Positions 16,075 through 24,473 of a DNA stretch of 38,813 nucleotides are shown here, piece by piece. How positions within the stretch are numbered: the first letter of the stretch is position 1; the number at the start of each line of letters is the position of its first letter. The notes beneath the pieces were generated by a model. It made no database searches, had not been told where the DNA came from, and worked only from the letters and a program-made list of their open reading frames with translations. This DNA comes from Gemmatimonadota bacterium (GTDB lineage: Bacteria > Gemmatimonadota > Gemmatimonadetes > Longimicrobiales > Gaopeijiaceae), in contig VXOC01000334.1 of assembly GCA_009840215.1 (NCBI GenBank), forward strand, positions 1-38,813, written 5' to 3'. The position numbers and the translations under genes are program-made.

Positions 16075-17673
16075 ATGCTCGCAGTCGTACGTTCCTACTG
16101 GGTCCACGGGGTGGAAGGACAGCCGGTCACGGTCGAGGTCAAGGTCCAGAAGGGCCTTCCCCTCTTCACCGTCGTCGGGCTCCCGGCCGGCGCCGTGCGC
16201 GAAGGCAAGGAGAGGGTGTTTGCCGCGCTGGCGCAGAGTGGAATGGCCCTCCCGCCGCGCCGCATCACCGTGAATCTCGCCCCCGCGGACATGCCCAAGT
16301 CAGGGTCGGGCTTCGATCTGCCCATCGCGGTCGCGCTTCTGACGGCCCTGGGCCATCTACCCGCCGAAGCGCTCACCGGGTGCGCATTCGTGGGTGAACT
16401 GGGCCTCGACGCGTCGGTTCGTCCGATTCGGGGGGCGATCGCGCTGGCCATGAGCTGCCGCGCGCAGGACAGGAAGCGGCTGTTCGTGCCGCTGGGCAAT
16501 GCTCGCGAGGCGGCGGCCGTGCCGGGGGTGGAGGTGGTGGGCGTCGAGTCGCTGGACCAGGTCCTGGGGCTGCTCAGAGGCGATCTGGAGCCCGCACCGG
16601 TGCCCCCGCGCATCTCCGGACGGCCTCCACGGCGCCATCCGGATCTCGGCGACGTCCGCGGGCAACCTCTCGTGAAGCGCGCGCTGGTCATCGCCGCCGC
16701 CGGAGGGCACAGCCTTCTCATGTCCGGGCCTCCCGGCTCCGGCAAGACCATGCTGGCGCGCCGTCTCCCCGGCCTTCTGCCGGCGCTGGCCGAGCGCGAG
16801 TCCCTGGAGGTGACCCGGGTCCACTCCGTCGCGGGACTTCTCGATGGTGACGACCCGGTCAAGACCGACCGCCCCTTCCGTGCCCCCCACCACACGATCT
16901 CCGCCGGCGGACTCATCGGAGGAGGCAATCCGCCGCGTCCGGGCGAAATCAGTCTGGCCCACCTGGGTGTGCTCTTCCTGGACGAGTTGCCGGAGTTCAA
17001 CCGGAGCGTCCTGGAGACCCTCCGCCAGCCCATGGAGTCCGGCCAGGTGCACATTTCGCGCGTCCGGCACACCGTCACCTTTCCGGCGCGGTTCCAGGTG
17101 ATCGCGGCCATGAACCCGTGTCCGTGCGGGCAGGGGGGCGAGGACTGCGTCTGCGCGGACCGTGACGTGGCGCGCTACAGGTCACGCCTTTCGGGGCCCC
17201 TCCTCGACCGGATTGATCTCCAGGTCGAGGTCGGTCCCGTTACCTGGAACGAGCTGACGGGGACAGTGGACGGGACGGGATGGGACTCGGCTGCGGCCGG
17301 CGAGATGGTGGCCGGGGCGAGGGCCCTGCAGTCGCGGCGCTACTCCCGCGACGGGGCGGTGAACGCGCTGGTGCCCGCGCGCGAGGTCACGGAGGTCTGT
17401 CGGCTGTCCGACTCCGGAAGCCGGCTCCTGGAAGCGGGGATCGGCCGGTACAAACTGTCCGCCCGCTCGGTGCACCGGACGCTGCGGGTCGCGCGGACCA
17501 TCGCCGATCTTGCCCGCAAGGATGGTCTGGGTACGCACGAAGTTGCCGAAGCGCTCCGCCTCCGGGCGGGACTCGGGAGGGGGTCCGGACCGTCTGCCGA
17601 CCCGCGGCGGGTTCCGGCTGCCGCCCGCCCTCCCGGCGGTGCACCCTTGTTTCCCGGCGCCTCCAGCGATTAG
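16075..17673 (+). CDS. comM: ComM/YifB-family Mg chelatase-like AAA+ ATPase
   Basis: 532 residues from the ATG at 16075, which has GGAGG about 6 nt upstream. The frame runs open far to the left across pntAA, but that sequence is antisense and not protein-like. Domains: N-terminal Lon/S5-like ChlI fold (about 1-165; VKVQKGLPLFTVVGLPAGAV and SGSGFDLPIAVALLTALGHL); AAA+ Mg-chelatase module with Walker A SGPPGSGKTMLAR and Walker B LGVLFLDELPEF; a Cys-rich MNPCPCGQGGEDCVC motif; and the C-terminal Mg_chelatase_C domain (KLSARSVHRTLRVARTIADL). In family members studied, ComM is a hexameric helicase that promotes branch migration during natural transformation. Other bacteria carry the gene without known competence, so the role here is inferred. 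Confidence 0.93.
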   Translation: MLAVVRSYWVHGVEGQPVTVEVKVQKGLPLFTVVGLPAGAVREGKERVFAALAQSGMALPPRRITVNLAPADMPKSGSGFDLPIAVALLTALGHLPAEALTGCAFVGELGLDASVRPIRGAIALAMSCRAQDRKRLFVPLGNAREAAAVPGVEVVGVESLDQVLGLLRGDLEPAPVPPRISGRPPRRHPDLGDVRGQPLVKRALVIAAAGGHSLLMSGPPGSGKTMLARRLPGLLPALAERESLEVTRVHSVAGLLDGDDPVKTDRPFRAPHHTISAGGLIGGGNPPRPGEISLAHLGVLFLDELPEFNRSVLETLRQPMESGQVHISRVRHTVTFPARFQVIAAMNPCPCGQGGEDCVCADRDVARYRSRLSGPLLDRIDLQVEVGPVTWNELTGTVDGTGWDSAAAGEMVAGARALQSRRYSRDGAVNALVPAREVTEVCRLSDSGSRLLEAGIGRYKLSARSVHRTLRVARTIADLARKDGLGTHEVAEALRLRAGLGRGSGPSADPRRVPAAARPPGGAPLFPGASSD

Positions 17674-17727
17674 GCTGGCCGATGAGATACTGCACTCCGT
17701 ACGATCGTCGGCCGAAGGAGCCCCGGG

Positions 17728-18888
17728 ATGGGACATTACATGGACTACGCCGCCACCTCGGCGGTACGCCCCGCCGAAGTGGCCGAAGCGGTCGCCCGAT
17801 TCCTGCGGGGGGTGGGCTGCTCACCCGGTCGCGGAGGACACTCCGGCGCGATGGAGGCGGCGCGCCTCGCCTTCCGTTGCCGCCGCGAACTCGCCCGCGT
17901 CATGGGCCTGCCCGGAGACCCGGGCCGGATCGCTTTCATGCAGAACGCCACGCACGCCCTCAACACCGCTCTGTGGGGCCTTCTCGCGCCGGGCGATGCC
18001 CTGGTCATCTCCCAGTACGATCACAATGCGGTGCTGCGGCCGGCTCACTACCTCTCCGAGCACCGCGGCGTCGAACTGCGAATGCTCTCGGGCAGCCCGG
18101 ACGGCTCTGTCGACCTGGACGAGGCGCAAAGGCTGCTGGACGGCTCCCGCGTACTGGTCGTCAACATCGCGTCGAACGTTCTGGGCACCCTCATGCCGCT
18201 CCGCGCGCTGGCCCGCATGGCGCACGAGGCCGGGGCGGTGGTGGTCGTGGACGCCGCGCAGTCGGCCGGACACTGGAGCCACAGCCTGGCCGCCGAGGGT
18301 GCCGACGTGGTGGCCTTCACGGGTCACAAGGGACTCCTGGGGCCGCAGGGCACCGGTGGTCTGTGGGTGAGGGAGGGGTTGGAGGTCGACTCGTTGCTGG
18401 TCGGGGGTACCGGAGGCGACTCCCGCAACCGGCTCATGCCCCCGGCCATGCCGGACCGGCTGGAGGCGGGGACGGGGAATCCTCCCGGAATGGCGGGTCT
18501 CCTGGCCGGGTGCCGATTCCTGGCCGGACAGGGCGTGGAAGCCGTACACGCGCACGAGATGGCGCTCAAGGCCGAACTCTTCGATGGTCTGTCGAACGTG
18601 CCGGGACTCGACGTGCTGTCGCCGCCCGCCCCGGACGGCGTCCCGGTGGTGACGGTGAGGGCCAGAAGCGTGGACGCCGCGTCCCTGGCCGAGCACCTCG
18701 ACCGGGAACACGGGGTCCAGACGCGTGCCGGACTCCACTGCGCCCCCGAAGTGCACAGGATCCTGGGCACCTCCGAGGAGGGAGCCGTTCGCTTCTCGCT
18801 GGGATGGGCCTCCTCCTCCGACGATGTGGAGGCCGCGGTTCAGGGTGTCGGCACCGCACTCCGGCCGGTGGCGGTCCCGGTGGCTTGA
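17728..18888 (+). CDS. cysteine desulfurase-family class V aminotransferase
   Basis: 386 residues; the ATG at 17728 has a GGAG ribosome-binding site. The fold-type I PLP site is clear: YMDYAATSAVRP at the N-terminus, QNATHALNTALWG, DAAQSAGH (Asp pairing with the PLP nitrogen) and the Schiff-base Lys201 in FTGHKGLLGPQGTGGL. Near the C-terminus, Cys338 in the RAGLHCAPEVH loop matches the catalytic cysteine position of SufS/CsdA-like and related cysteine desulfurases. No IscU, SufU or SufE partner is adjacent, so the enzyme may provide sulfur for a purpose other than general Fe-S assembly, or may act on another substrate. Its stop overlaps the start of the next gene by 4 nt (TTGA). Confidence 0.88.
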   Translation: MGHYMDYAATSAVRPAEVAEAVARFLRGVGCSPGRGGHSGAMEAARLAFRCRRELARVMGLPGDPGRIAFMQNATHALNTALWGLLAPGDALVISQYDHNAVLRPAHYLSEHRGVELRMLSGSPDGSVDLDEAQRLLDGSRVLVVNIASNVLGTLMPLRALARMAHEAGAVVVVDAAQSAGHWSHSLAAEGADVVAFTGHKGLLGPQGTGGLWVREGLEVDSLLVGGTGGDSRNRLMPPAMPDRLEAGTGNPPGMAGLLAGCRFLAGQGVEAVHAHEMALKAELFDGLSNVPGLDVLSPPAPDGVPVVTVRARSVDAASLAEHLDREHGVQTRAGLHCAPEVHRILGTSEEGAVRFSLGWASSSDDVEAAVQGVGTALRPVAVPVA

Positions 18889-19451
18889 AGTCCCTGCGCC
18901 TCTTCTTCGCGGTGTGGCCGCCGGAGACGGTGCGGCAGAGGCTGTGGCGGTCGCTGGCCCCCCTTCGCGAAGCCCTCCCCGCGGTGCGCTGGATTCCTCC
19001 GGAGCGCCTGCACATCACGCTGCGTTTCATGGGCGACGTTTCCCCTGAACACGTGCCTCGGCTCCTCTCCGCGGCGGAGGCGCTCGGCGAGGTGGATCGG
19101 TTCGAGGTCGGGCTGGCCGGGACGGGCACCTTTCCGCGTCGCGGACCCGCCAGGGTATACTGGGTAGGGGTCCGGGGCCGCCCGCTCGTCCACCTCCGGG
19201 AGGGACTCGACTTCACGCTCGCCCGTGAGGGTGTGGAGCGGGAAGACCGGACCTTTAAGCCGCATCTGACGGTAGGAAGAGCGAGCAGGGGTCGCCGCGG
19301 CGGAGACCGGTCCCGCGTCCCGGCGGACTTCACCGTGCCGGAACTGGCATTCACGGTTGGGGCGATTCACCTTGTGCGGAGTGACCTGCTGCCCGGGGGA
19401 CCCCGCTACGCGAATGTCCATCGGGCAATTCTCGGAACCGGGAGGGAATAG
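18885..19451 (+). CDS. thpR: 2'-5' RNA ligase family protein / RNA 2',3'-cyclic phosphodiesterase
   Basis: 188 residues from a TTG at 18885. The start follows from the TTGA overlap with the previous stop and from the conserved N-terminus SLRLFFAVWPPETVRQRLW. Two HxTx catalytic motifs are present, RLHITLRFMGDV and KPHLTVGRA, the hallmark of the LigT/ThpR 2H phosphoesterase family. Spacing between motifs and overall length match the family. Such enzymes open 2',3'-cyclic phosphates or act on 2'-5' RNA linkages; the physiological role in bacteria is uncertain. It is probably cotranscribed and translationally coupled with the class V aminotransferase. Confidence 0.9.
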   Translation: MKSLRLFFAVWPPETVRQRLWRSLAPLREALPAVRWIPPERLHITLRFMGDVSPEHVPRLLSAAEALGEVDRFEVGLAGTGTFPRRGPARVYWVGVRGRPLVHLREGLDFTLAREGVEREDRTFKPHLTVGRASRGRRGGDRSRVPADFTVPELAFTVGAIHLVRSDLLPGGPRYANVHRAILGTGRE

Positions 19452-19459
19452 TCGGCAAG

Positions 19460-20113
19460 ATGGGCAAGGCGCTGAAGAGATTCGTGACCAGGACGGTGGT
19501 GTTGTTGGTGGCGGTCGTGGCGGCCTACGTGGGCTGGAGGTGGGGCGGGGCGGTGTTCCCCAGGGTGGAGGCGAAGCTGGGGATCGGGGAGGGGGTGGTG
19601 GCGGAACCGCAGGTCACCGCGGAGACCGCCGCCCTGGTCACGGAGAGGATCCGGGAATTCCAGGCTTCCGATGAACCCGAACTGAGGCTGGAGTCGGCGG
19701 AAGTGTCGTCTCTCCTGCGGTACGCGGCCCCGGGAATCGTTCCGGCCGGCGTGCTGGATCCCGGTGTCTCCTTCAACGGCGACCGCATGGAGATTCGCGC
19801 GCGCGTAGTGCCCGGCGGAATCGCCGACCTGTCGCAACTGGGAGCGGTTGCGGCCATCCTGCCCGACACGGTCGACGTCGTGGTCGAGGGTTCGCTCGGC
19901 CTGTTCGGCGATGCGCAGCCGATGCTCCTGGTCGAGGGCATCGAGTTGCAGGGGTGGCCGGTTCCGGCGGCGGCGGTTCCGGAGATTCTGGCCGCGTTTC
20001 GTCGCGGGGCGCCGCCGGGCATGCCCGCGTCGGCCGTGCCGGTGCCCGCCGTAGGGGGGCTGAAGGGCACGCATATCGAGAATGGGAAACTGGTCGTGGT
20101 CCGCGCGCAGTAG
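19460..20113 (+). CDS. membrane-anchored protein of unknown function
   Basis: 217 residues, starting 8 nt after the previous stop. A basic N-terminus and a single hydrophobic helix (TVVLLVAVVAAYVGWRWGGA, about residues 12-31) suggest a signal anchor. The remaining roughly 185 residues would be periplasmic. They read as alternating beta strands (RMEIRARVVPGGIADLSQL, TVDVVVEGSLGLFG) with few charged catalytic candidates and no Cys. I do not recognise the family. The fold looks like a lipid- or polymer-binding module, but that is only an impression. It precedes the NtrX-like regulator by 28 nt and is probably in the same operon. Confidence 0.65.
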   Translation: MGKALKRFVTRTVVLLVAVVAAYVGWRWGGAVFPRVEAKLGIGEGVVAEPQVTAETAALVTERIREFQASDEPELRLESAEVSSLLRYAAPGIVPAGVLDPGVSFNGDRMEIRARVVPGGIADLSQLGAVAAILPDTVDVVVEGSLGLFGDAQPMLLVEGIELQGWPVPAAAVPEILAAFRRGAPPGMPASAVPVPAVGGLKGTHIENGKLVVVRAQ

Positions 20114-20141
20114 CGGTCGGGACGACGGAAGAACCGAGCTC

Positions 20142-21500
20142 ATGGCAAGAATCCTGATCATCGACGACGAAGAATCGGTCGGCGAGGCCCTCAGGCAGGT
20201 CTTCGAGTACGAGGGCCACCGGGTCCACCTGTGCAGCAACGGTCCGGCCGGACTGATCGACTATCCGGAATTCCGGCCCGATGTGACCTTCCTCGACGTG
20301 AAGCTCCCGAAGATGGACGGCATCGAGGTCCTGGAGCGCATCCGTCGCACCGATGCCGGTGCCGTCGTGATCATGATTTCGGGGCACGGAACGATCGGGA
20401 CCGCGGTGAAGGCCACGCGGAACGGGGCATTCGATTTTCTCGAGAAGCCGCTCGACACCAACCGGCTGCTGGTCACGCTCCGCAACGCGCTGATGGTCCG
20501 CGGCCTGTCCGACAGCGTCGAGCGCCTGACCCACGAAATCGAAATCCACCACGGGATCGTCGGCGGGTCACGCGCGATCAAGCAGGTTCTCCAGGACATC
20601 GAGAAGGTGGGCGGCACCGACGCGCCCGTCCTGATCACGGGAGAAAACGGGACCGGCAAGGAACTCACCGCCAGGGCGCTGCACCGTCGCTCGACCCGAA
20701 AGGAACAGCTGTTCGTCGAGGTGAACTGCGCCGCCATTCCCTCCGAACTGATCGAATCCGAACTCTTCGGCCACGTGAAGGGGTCGTTCACGGGTGCCGT
20801 CGCCGACCGAATGGGCAAGTTCGAGCAGGCGCACAAGGGCACGCTCTTCCTCGACGAGGTGGGAGACATGTCGCTCGCGGCGCAGGCCAAGGTCCTCAGG
20901 GCGCTTCAGGGAGGCGACATCACCCCGGTCGGGGGGGCGCGGCCGGTTTCCGTCGACGTGAGGGTCATCGCCGCGACCAACAAGGACCTGTACGACCTGA
21001 TCGACAAGGGCGAGTTCCGCGAAGACCTCCTCCACCGGCTCAACATGGTCACGATCCATGTCCCGCCGCTGCGGGAGCGCACCGGGGACATCCCCATGCT
21101 GGTGAGGCACTTCGCCGAGCTGACGCCCGGTACGTACGGCGTGCCGCACAAGCTGTTCACCGATGGGGCTCTGGAAGCTCTGGCGCAGCCCGACTGGCCC
21201 GGCAACGTCCGTCAGCTCAAGAACGCGGTTGCGCGCCTCATGATCCTCAGTCCGGGGGAATCCGTCGAGCGGCGCGATGTGACGCATCTCGCAACCGCCG
21301 GGACGGCCGGGGCCGGCGTGCCCGAGAGCATGATGGCGCTGGAGACCCTGAACGAGTTCAAGGAGGCGGCCGAAAAGGCCTTCATTGCGGGGAAGCTCCG
21401 CGACTACGACTGGAATGTCTCGGAGGCCGCGCGGCGGATGGGCATGCCCCGCTCGAACCTCTACAAGAAAATCGAGCGTCATGGCCTGGAAAGGGAGTAG
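20142..21500 (+). CDS. NtrX-like sigma-54-dependent response regulator
   Basis: 452 residues from the ATG at 20142 (MARILIIDDEESVGEAL). The receiver domain (1-120) has the acidic pair Asp8/Asp9, phosphorylation site Asp52 (TFLDVKLPKMDG) and Lys in FLEKPLD. The AAA+ domain (about 140-365) has Walker A TGENGTGKELTA, the sigma-54 contact loop at 214-219 reading GSFTGA rather than the commoner GAFTGA, Walker B GTLFLDEVGDM and the sensor region WPGNVRQLKNAVARL. The C-terminal Fis-type helix-turn-helix is NVSEAARRMGMPRSNLYKKI. It should activate sigma-54 promoters when phosphorylated. Neither a kinase nor a sigma-54 gene is adjacent; the NtrY-like kinase at 6180 is a candidate partner. Confidence 0.93.
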   Translation: MARILIIDDEESVGEALRQVFEYEGHRVHLCSNGPAGLIDYPEFRPDVTFLDVKLPKMDGIEVLERIRRTDAGAVVIMISGHGTIGTAVKATRNGAFDFLEKPLDTNRLLVTLRNALMVRGLSDSVERLTHEIEIHHGIVGGSRAIKQVLQDIEKVGGTDAPVLITGENGTGKELTARALHRRSTRKEQLFVEVNCAAIPSELIESELFGHVKGSFTGAVADRMGKFEQAHKGTLFLDEVGDMSLAAQAKVLRALQGGDITPVGGARPVSVDVRVIAATNKDLYDLIDKGEFREDLLHRLNMVTIHVPPLRERTGDIPMLVRHFAELTPGTYGVPHKLFTDGALEALAQPDWPGNVRQLKNAVARLMILSPGESVERRDVTHLATAGTAGAGVPESMMALETLNEFKEAAEKAFIAGKLRDYDWNVSEAARRMGMPRSNLYKKIERHGLERE

Positions 21501-21559
21501 GGACATGCGGAGAATGAAGGGCGGCTTGTCAGCGTGGAACGCGGGCCGCAGGATATAGG

Positions 21560-22411
21560 ATGAGTCTCTCCCCCCGTCCCGCTCCCTCGGCAGGATCTCT
21601 CGATCAGTACCTGCGGGAGATCAGCCGGTATCCGCTCCTCGACCGCGACGAGGAGGTGCGGCTTGCCCAGGGAATCAAGCGCGGCGAGGAGGAAGCGCTG
21701 GACAAGCTGGTGCGTTCCAACCTTCGCTTCGTGGTCACGATTTCGAAGAAGTACCAGAACCAGGGCGTCCCGCTTCCCGACCTGATCAACGAGGGGAATC
21801 TCGGCCTCATCAGGGCCGCCCGGAAGTTCGACGGGACGAAGGGGATCAAGTTCATCAGCTACGCCGTCTGGTGGATCAGGCAGGCGATCCTCCAGGCCCT
21901 GGCCGAGCAGAGCAGGATCGTGCGGGTGCCGTTGAACCGGGCGGGGGTGCTGCACCGCATCGCCAAGCGCAAGGCCGCTCTGGTCCAGGAACTCGGCCGG
22001 GAGCCCACCGTCACGGAACTGGCGGAGGAGGTGGACCTCAGCCGCGAAGAGGTGGAGAACACGCTTGCCATCTCGCGCGCCCATCTCTCCCTCGACGCCC
22101 CCATCGCCCCGGGCGAGGACGGCCGCCTGCTCGACTACCTGCCGGATCGGGTGTCACCCGGACCGGACGAGCCGATCCTCGAAAAGGCGCTCACGGAGGC
22201 CCTCGAAGCCGCCCTGGGGACGCTGCAGCCTCGCGAGGCCATGGTCCTGCGCCTCTACTTCGGCCTCGGCGACGAGGACCCCCTTTCCCTGGAGAAAATC
22301 GGGACCAGGCTGGGCGTGACGCGCGAGCGGGTTCGGCAGATCAAGCAGCAGGCTCTCCAGCGCCTGCGCCATGCCTCGAGGGCCAGGGTGCTCAAGCCCT
22401 TCACCGATTGA
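21560..22411 (+). CDS. sigma-70 family RNA polymerase sigma factor (RpoD/SigA type)
   Basis: 283 residues. Region 1.2 begins [20 protein letters not shown]. Regions 2.1-2.4 include [16 protein letters not shown] and [18 protein letters not shown], with the -10 recognition helix [20 protein letters not shown]. Region 3 is [18 protein letters not shown]. Region 4 has the -35 recognition helix [20 protein letters not shown]. Region 1.1 and the large non-conserved insertion of E. coli RpoD are missing, so it is either a compact primary sigma or a group 2 sigma; sequence alone does not separate these. The ATG at 21560 follows AGGATATAGG. The L13 promoter begins inside its stop codon. Confidence 0.92.
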   Translation: MSLSPRPAPSAGSLDQYLREISRYPLLDRDEEVRLAQGIKRGEEEALDKLVRSNLRFVVTISKKYQNQGVPLPDLINEGNLGLIRAARKFDGTKGIKFISYAVWWIRQAILQALAEQSRIVRVPLNRAGVLHRIAKRKAALVQELGREPTVTELAEEVDLSREEVENTLAISRAHLSLDAPIAPGEDGRLLDYLPDRVSPGPDEPILEKALTEALEAALGTLQPREAMVLRLYFGLGDEDPLSLEKIGTRLGVTRERVRQIKQQALQRLRHASRARVLKPFTD

Positions 22412-22436
22412 CATGGCCGGGCGGTCTGGATACTAT
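22408..22436 (+). promoter_or_regulatory. sigma-70 promoter for rplM-rpsI-rpsB
   Basis: TTGACA at 22408-22413 is a perfect -35. After a 17-nt spacer comes TACTAT at 22431-22436, four of six matches to the -10. The -35 overlaps the TGA of the sigma factor gene. A start site near 22443 would leave a leader of about 75 nt before rplM, room for the autoregulation known for L13/S9 operons. No T-run terminator separates it from the sigma gene. Confidence 0.7.
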
Positions 22437-22518
22437 TTCTTGCTGTGGATTTTTTTGCGGCCGACCTCGCGATTCCCCTTTCGCGGGGCGGCTTCGTTTC
22501 GCTGGGCATGGAAATTCC

Positions 22519-22950
22519 GTGACGACCACAATCACCCCGAAAAAAGAGGACATCCACCGCAGCTGGTGGGTTGTCGACGCAGAGGGCAAGCCGCTGGGGC
22601 GGCTGGCGACCGAGGTCGCGCGCATCCTGCGTGGCAAACACAAGCCGATCTACACCCCGCATCTGGACACGGGCGATCACGTGATCGTCGTCAACGCGTC
22701 GAAGGTGGTGCTGACCGGCCGCAAGGCCGAGCAGAAGACCTACTTCCGGCACTCGGGGTACATGGGTGGCGACAAGCACATCCCCTTCAAGACGATGCTG
22801 GAGCGGTTCCCCGACCGGGTGATCGAGTTGGCGGTGCGGGGGATGCTGCCCAAGAACAAGCTGGGACGGAGCATGCGCCGAAAGCTCCGCGTGTACCCGG
22901 ATTCGGCGCATCCACACCAGGCCCAGGGACCCAGACCTCTTGAGATCTGA
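22519..22950 (+). CDS. rplM: 50S ribosomal protein L13
   Basis: 143 residues, the normal L13 length, from a GTG at 22519. Conserved sequence includes [40 protein letters not shown] and [20 protein letters not shown]. No in-frame ATG lies upstream in the open frame. L13 is an early-assembly protein of the large subunit. It is followed by rpsI after 17 nt, the standard bacterial pairing. Confidence 0.97.
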   Translation: MTTTITPKKEDIHRSWWVVDAEGKPLGRLATEVARILRGKHKPIYTPHLDTGDHVIVVNASKVVLTGRKAEQKTYFRHSGYMGGDKHIPFKTMLERFPDRVIELAVRGMLPKNKLGRSMRRKLRVYPDSAHPHQAQGPRPLEI

Positions 22951-22967
22951 CTTCTGCGAGGAGATGC

Positions 22968-23363
22968 ATGGCCGCTGAGGCACCGATACAGGCCGTCGGA
23001 CGCCGGAAGACCAGTGTAGCGCGGGTTTCCCTCCGGCCGGGCGGCGGGCGCTGGTCCGTCAACGGACGGACGCCCGAGGACTATTTTCCCCGTCCGGCCC
23101 ATCGTGTCCGGATCGAGGACCCGCTTCGGGTTGCCGATGCGGAGGGCCGCTTCGATGTCGTGGCCCGTGTCCACGGAGGCGGATTGACCGGCCAGGCGGA
23201 CGCGATCCGGATGGGTCTGGCCAGGGCGTTGCTGGTCCACGACGAGGAACTGCGGGCGCCGCTCCGCGAGGGCGGACTGCTGACCCGCGATCCCCGCAAG
23301 GTCGAACGCAAGAAGCCGGGCCGGCCCAAGGCGCGCAAGCGTTTCCAGTTCAGCAAGAGATAG
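22968..23363 (+). CDS. rpsI: 30S ribosomal protein S9
   Basis: 131 residues; the ATG at 22968 has a GAGGAG ribosome-binding site. Typical S9 sequence: [20 protein letters not shown] at the N-terminus, and the basic C-terminal tail ending KRFQFSKR, which in the family reaches the P-site tRNA. Length is normal. It sits between rplM and rpsB in the ribosomal operon. Confidence 0.97.
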   Translation: MAAEAPIQAVGRRKTSVARVSLRPGGGRWSVNGRTPEDYFPRPAHRVRIEDPLRVADAEGRFDVVARVHGGGLTGQADAIRMGLARALLVHDEELRAPLREGGLLTRDPRKVERKKPGRPKARKRFQFSKR

Positions 23364-23376
23364 GCGACCCACTTCC

Positions 23377-24306
23377 ATGAATCCTGCCGAAGACAACGTC
23401 GGCCTGACCGACCTTCTCGACGCCGGCGTCCATTTCGGGCACCAGACCAGGCGCTGGAATCCCAAGATGCGCCCCTACATCTTCGGAGAGCGCAACGGGA
23501 TCCATATCATCGACCTTCGCAAGACCCTGGATCGTCTCAACCTCGCGTGCGACGCGGTGCGCAGGGTCGTGCTCAAGGGAGAGAAGGTCCTCTTCCTCTC
23601 CACGAAGCGGCAGCTGCGGCAGGTCATCGAGGAGGAGGCCGAGCGGTGCGGCGCACTGTACGTCACCGAGCGCTGGCTGGGGGGCATGCTCACCAACTTC
23701 CAGACCATCCGCCGCCAGATTCGCCGGATGAAGGAGCTTGCGCGCGGCCAGGAAGAGAACGCCTTCGAGTTCTACACCAAGAAGGAACGCCTCCTGCTCG
23801 AGCGGGAGCGCGTCAAGCTGGAGAAGTACTTCATCGGCCTGCGCGACATGGTGCGGTTGCCGGGCGCCGTCTTCGTGGTCGACGCCAGGCGCGAGATCAT
23901 CGGAGTGCGCGAGGCTCACAGGCTGGGGATTCCGGTCATCGCGATCGCCGACACCAACGTGGACCCGTCGCTGATCGACTATCCCATCCCGGGCAACGAC
24001 GACGCCATACGCTCCGTCAGCCTGATCGCCGGCCGGATCTCCGAGACGATCCGGATCGCGCGGCGCGAGGTGCCCGACGAACAACTCAGGCGGCAGGCCG
24101 AGCTGGGAGCGACGACCTATTCCACCGAGACCGGTGAGAAGACCGCCGACGCGCGTGAATTCAGGCCCCGGCCCCGGAAGCGGCGGCCCCGGCCCGAGGC
24201 CATCGCGCAGGTGCGCAAGGCCGGAGAGGGCGACGGAGCGCCCAAACGTTCCCGCCGCCGGAAGCCGGCATCCGAGTCGAAGGGCAAGTCCGAGGCCGCG
24301 AGCTGA
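23377..24306 (+). CDS. rpsB: 30S ribosomal protein S2
   Basis: 309 residues. The S2 core is clear: [79 protein letters not shown] and [20 protein letters not shown]. After about residue 235 comes a tail of roughly 70 residues very rich in Arg, Lys and Pro ([20 protein letters not shown]), making the protein longer than the usual 230-260. rpsB and tsf are adjacent as in most bacteria, but here a 167-bp gap holding repeat element copy 3 separates them. Confidence 0.97.
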   Translation: MNPAEDNVGLTDLLDAGVHFGHQTRRWNPKMRPYIFGERNGIHIIDLRKTLDRLNLACDAVRRVVLKGEKVLFLSTKRQLRQVIEEEAERCGALYVTERWLGGMLTNFQTIRRQIRRMKELARGQEENAFEFYTKKERLLLERERVKLEKYFIGLRDMVRLPGAVFVVDARREIIGVREAHRLGIPVIAIADTNVDPSLIDYPIPGNDDAIRSVSLIAGRISETIRIARREVPDEQLRRQAELGATTYSTETGEKTADAREFRPRPRKRRPRPEAIAQVRKAGEGDGAPKRSRRRKPASESKGKSEAAS

Positions 24307-24314
24307 CACCCGGT

Positions 24315-24430
24315 GCACGAAATCCCCGCTGAATTCGGGCGGCGATTGCATCCGCGCCGGACGCCTCGAAGTCCCCATTCGTTGTGTAAATCAAACATTA
24401 CATTATGTAATGTATGCCTTACATTCTCCA
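24315..24430 (+). repeat. AT-rich palindromic intergenic element, copy 3
   Basis: Lies in the 167-bp gap between rpsB and tsf. The left arm, containing GATTGCATCCGCGCC, is related to the arms of copies 2 and 4. The AT core (about 24382-24427) contains the palindrome ACATTACAT-T-ATGTAATGT (24395-24413). Read on the plus strand it aligns with the other three cores, ending in a TTACATT where the others have TATACAT. The 91-bp GC-rich arm is absent. The core ends 47 nt before the tsf start. Confidence 0.75.
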
Positions 24431-24473
24431 TTCACTCCAAGGTCCGCCGGCGCAAGGCGGGGGATAGTTCAAG

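Noticed and set aside
17280-18884. A long plus-strand frame leading into the ThpR-like gene.
   Set aside because: It overlaps comM and the aminotransferase in another frame and is low-complexity; family similarity begins only at the TTG at 18885.
22508-22522. A four-codon ATG reading frame ending at TGA that overlaps the rplM start codon.
   Set aside because: Too short to support as a gene. It could be a leader peptide, but nothing else in the sequence argues for it.
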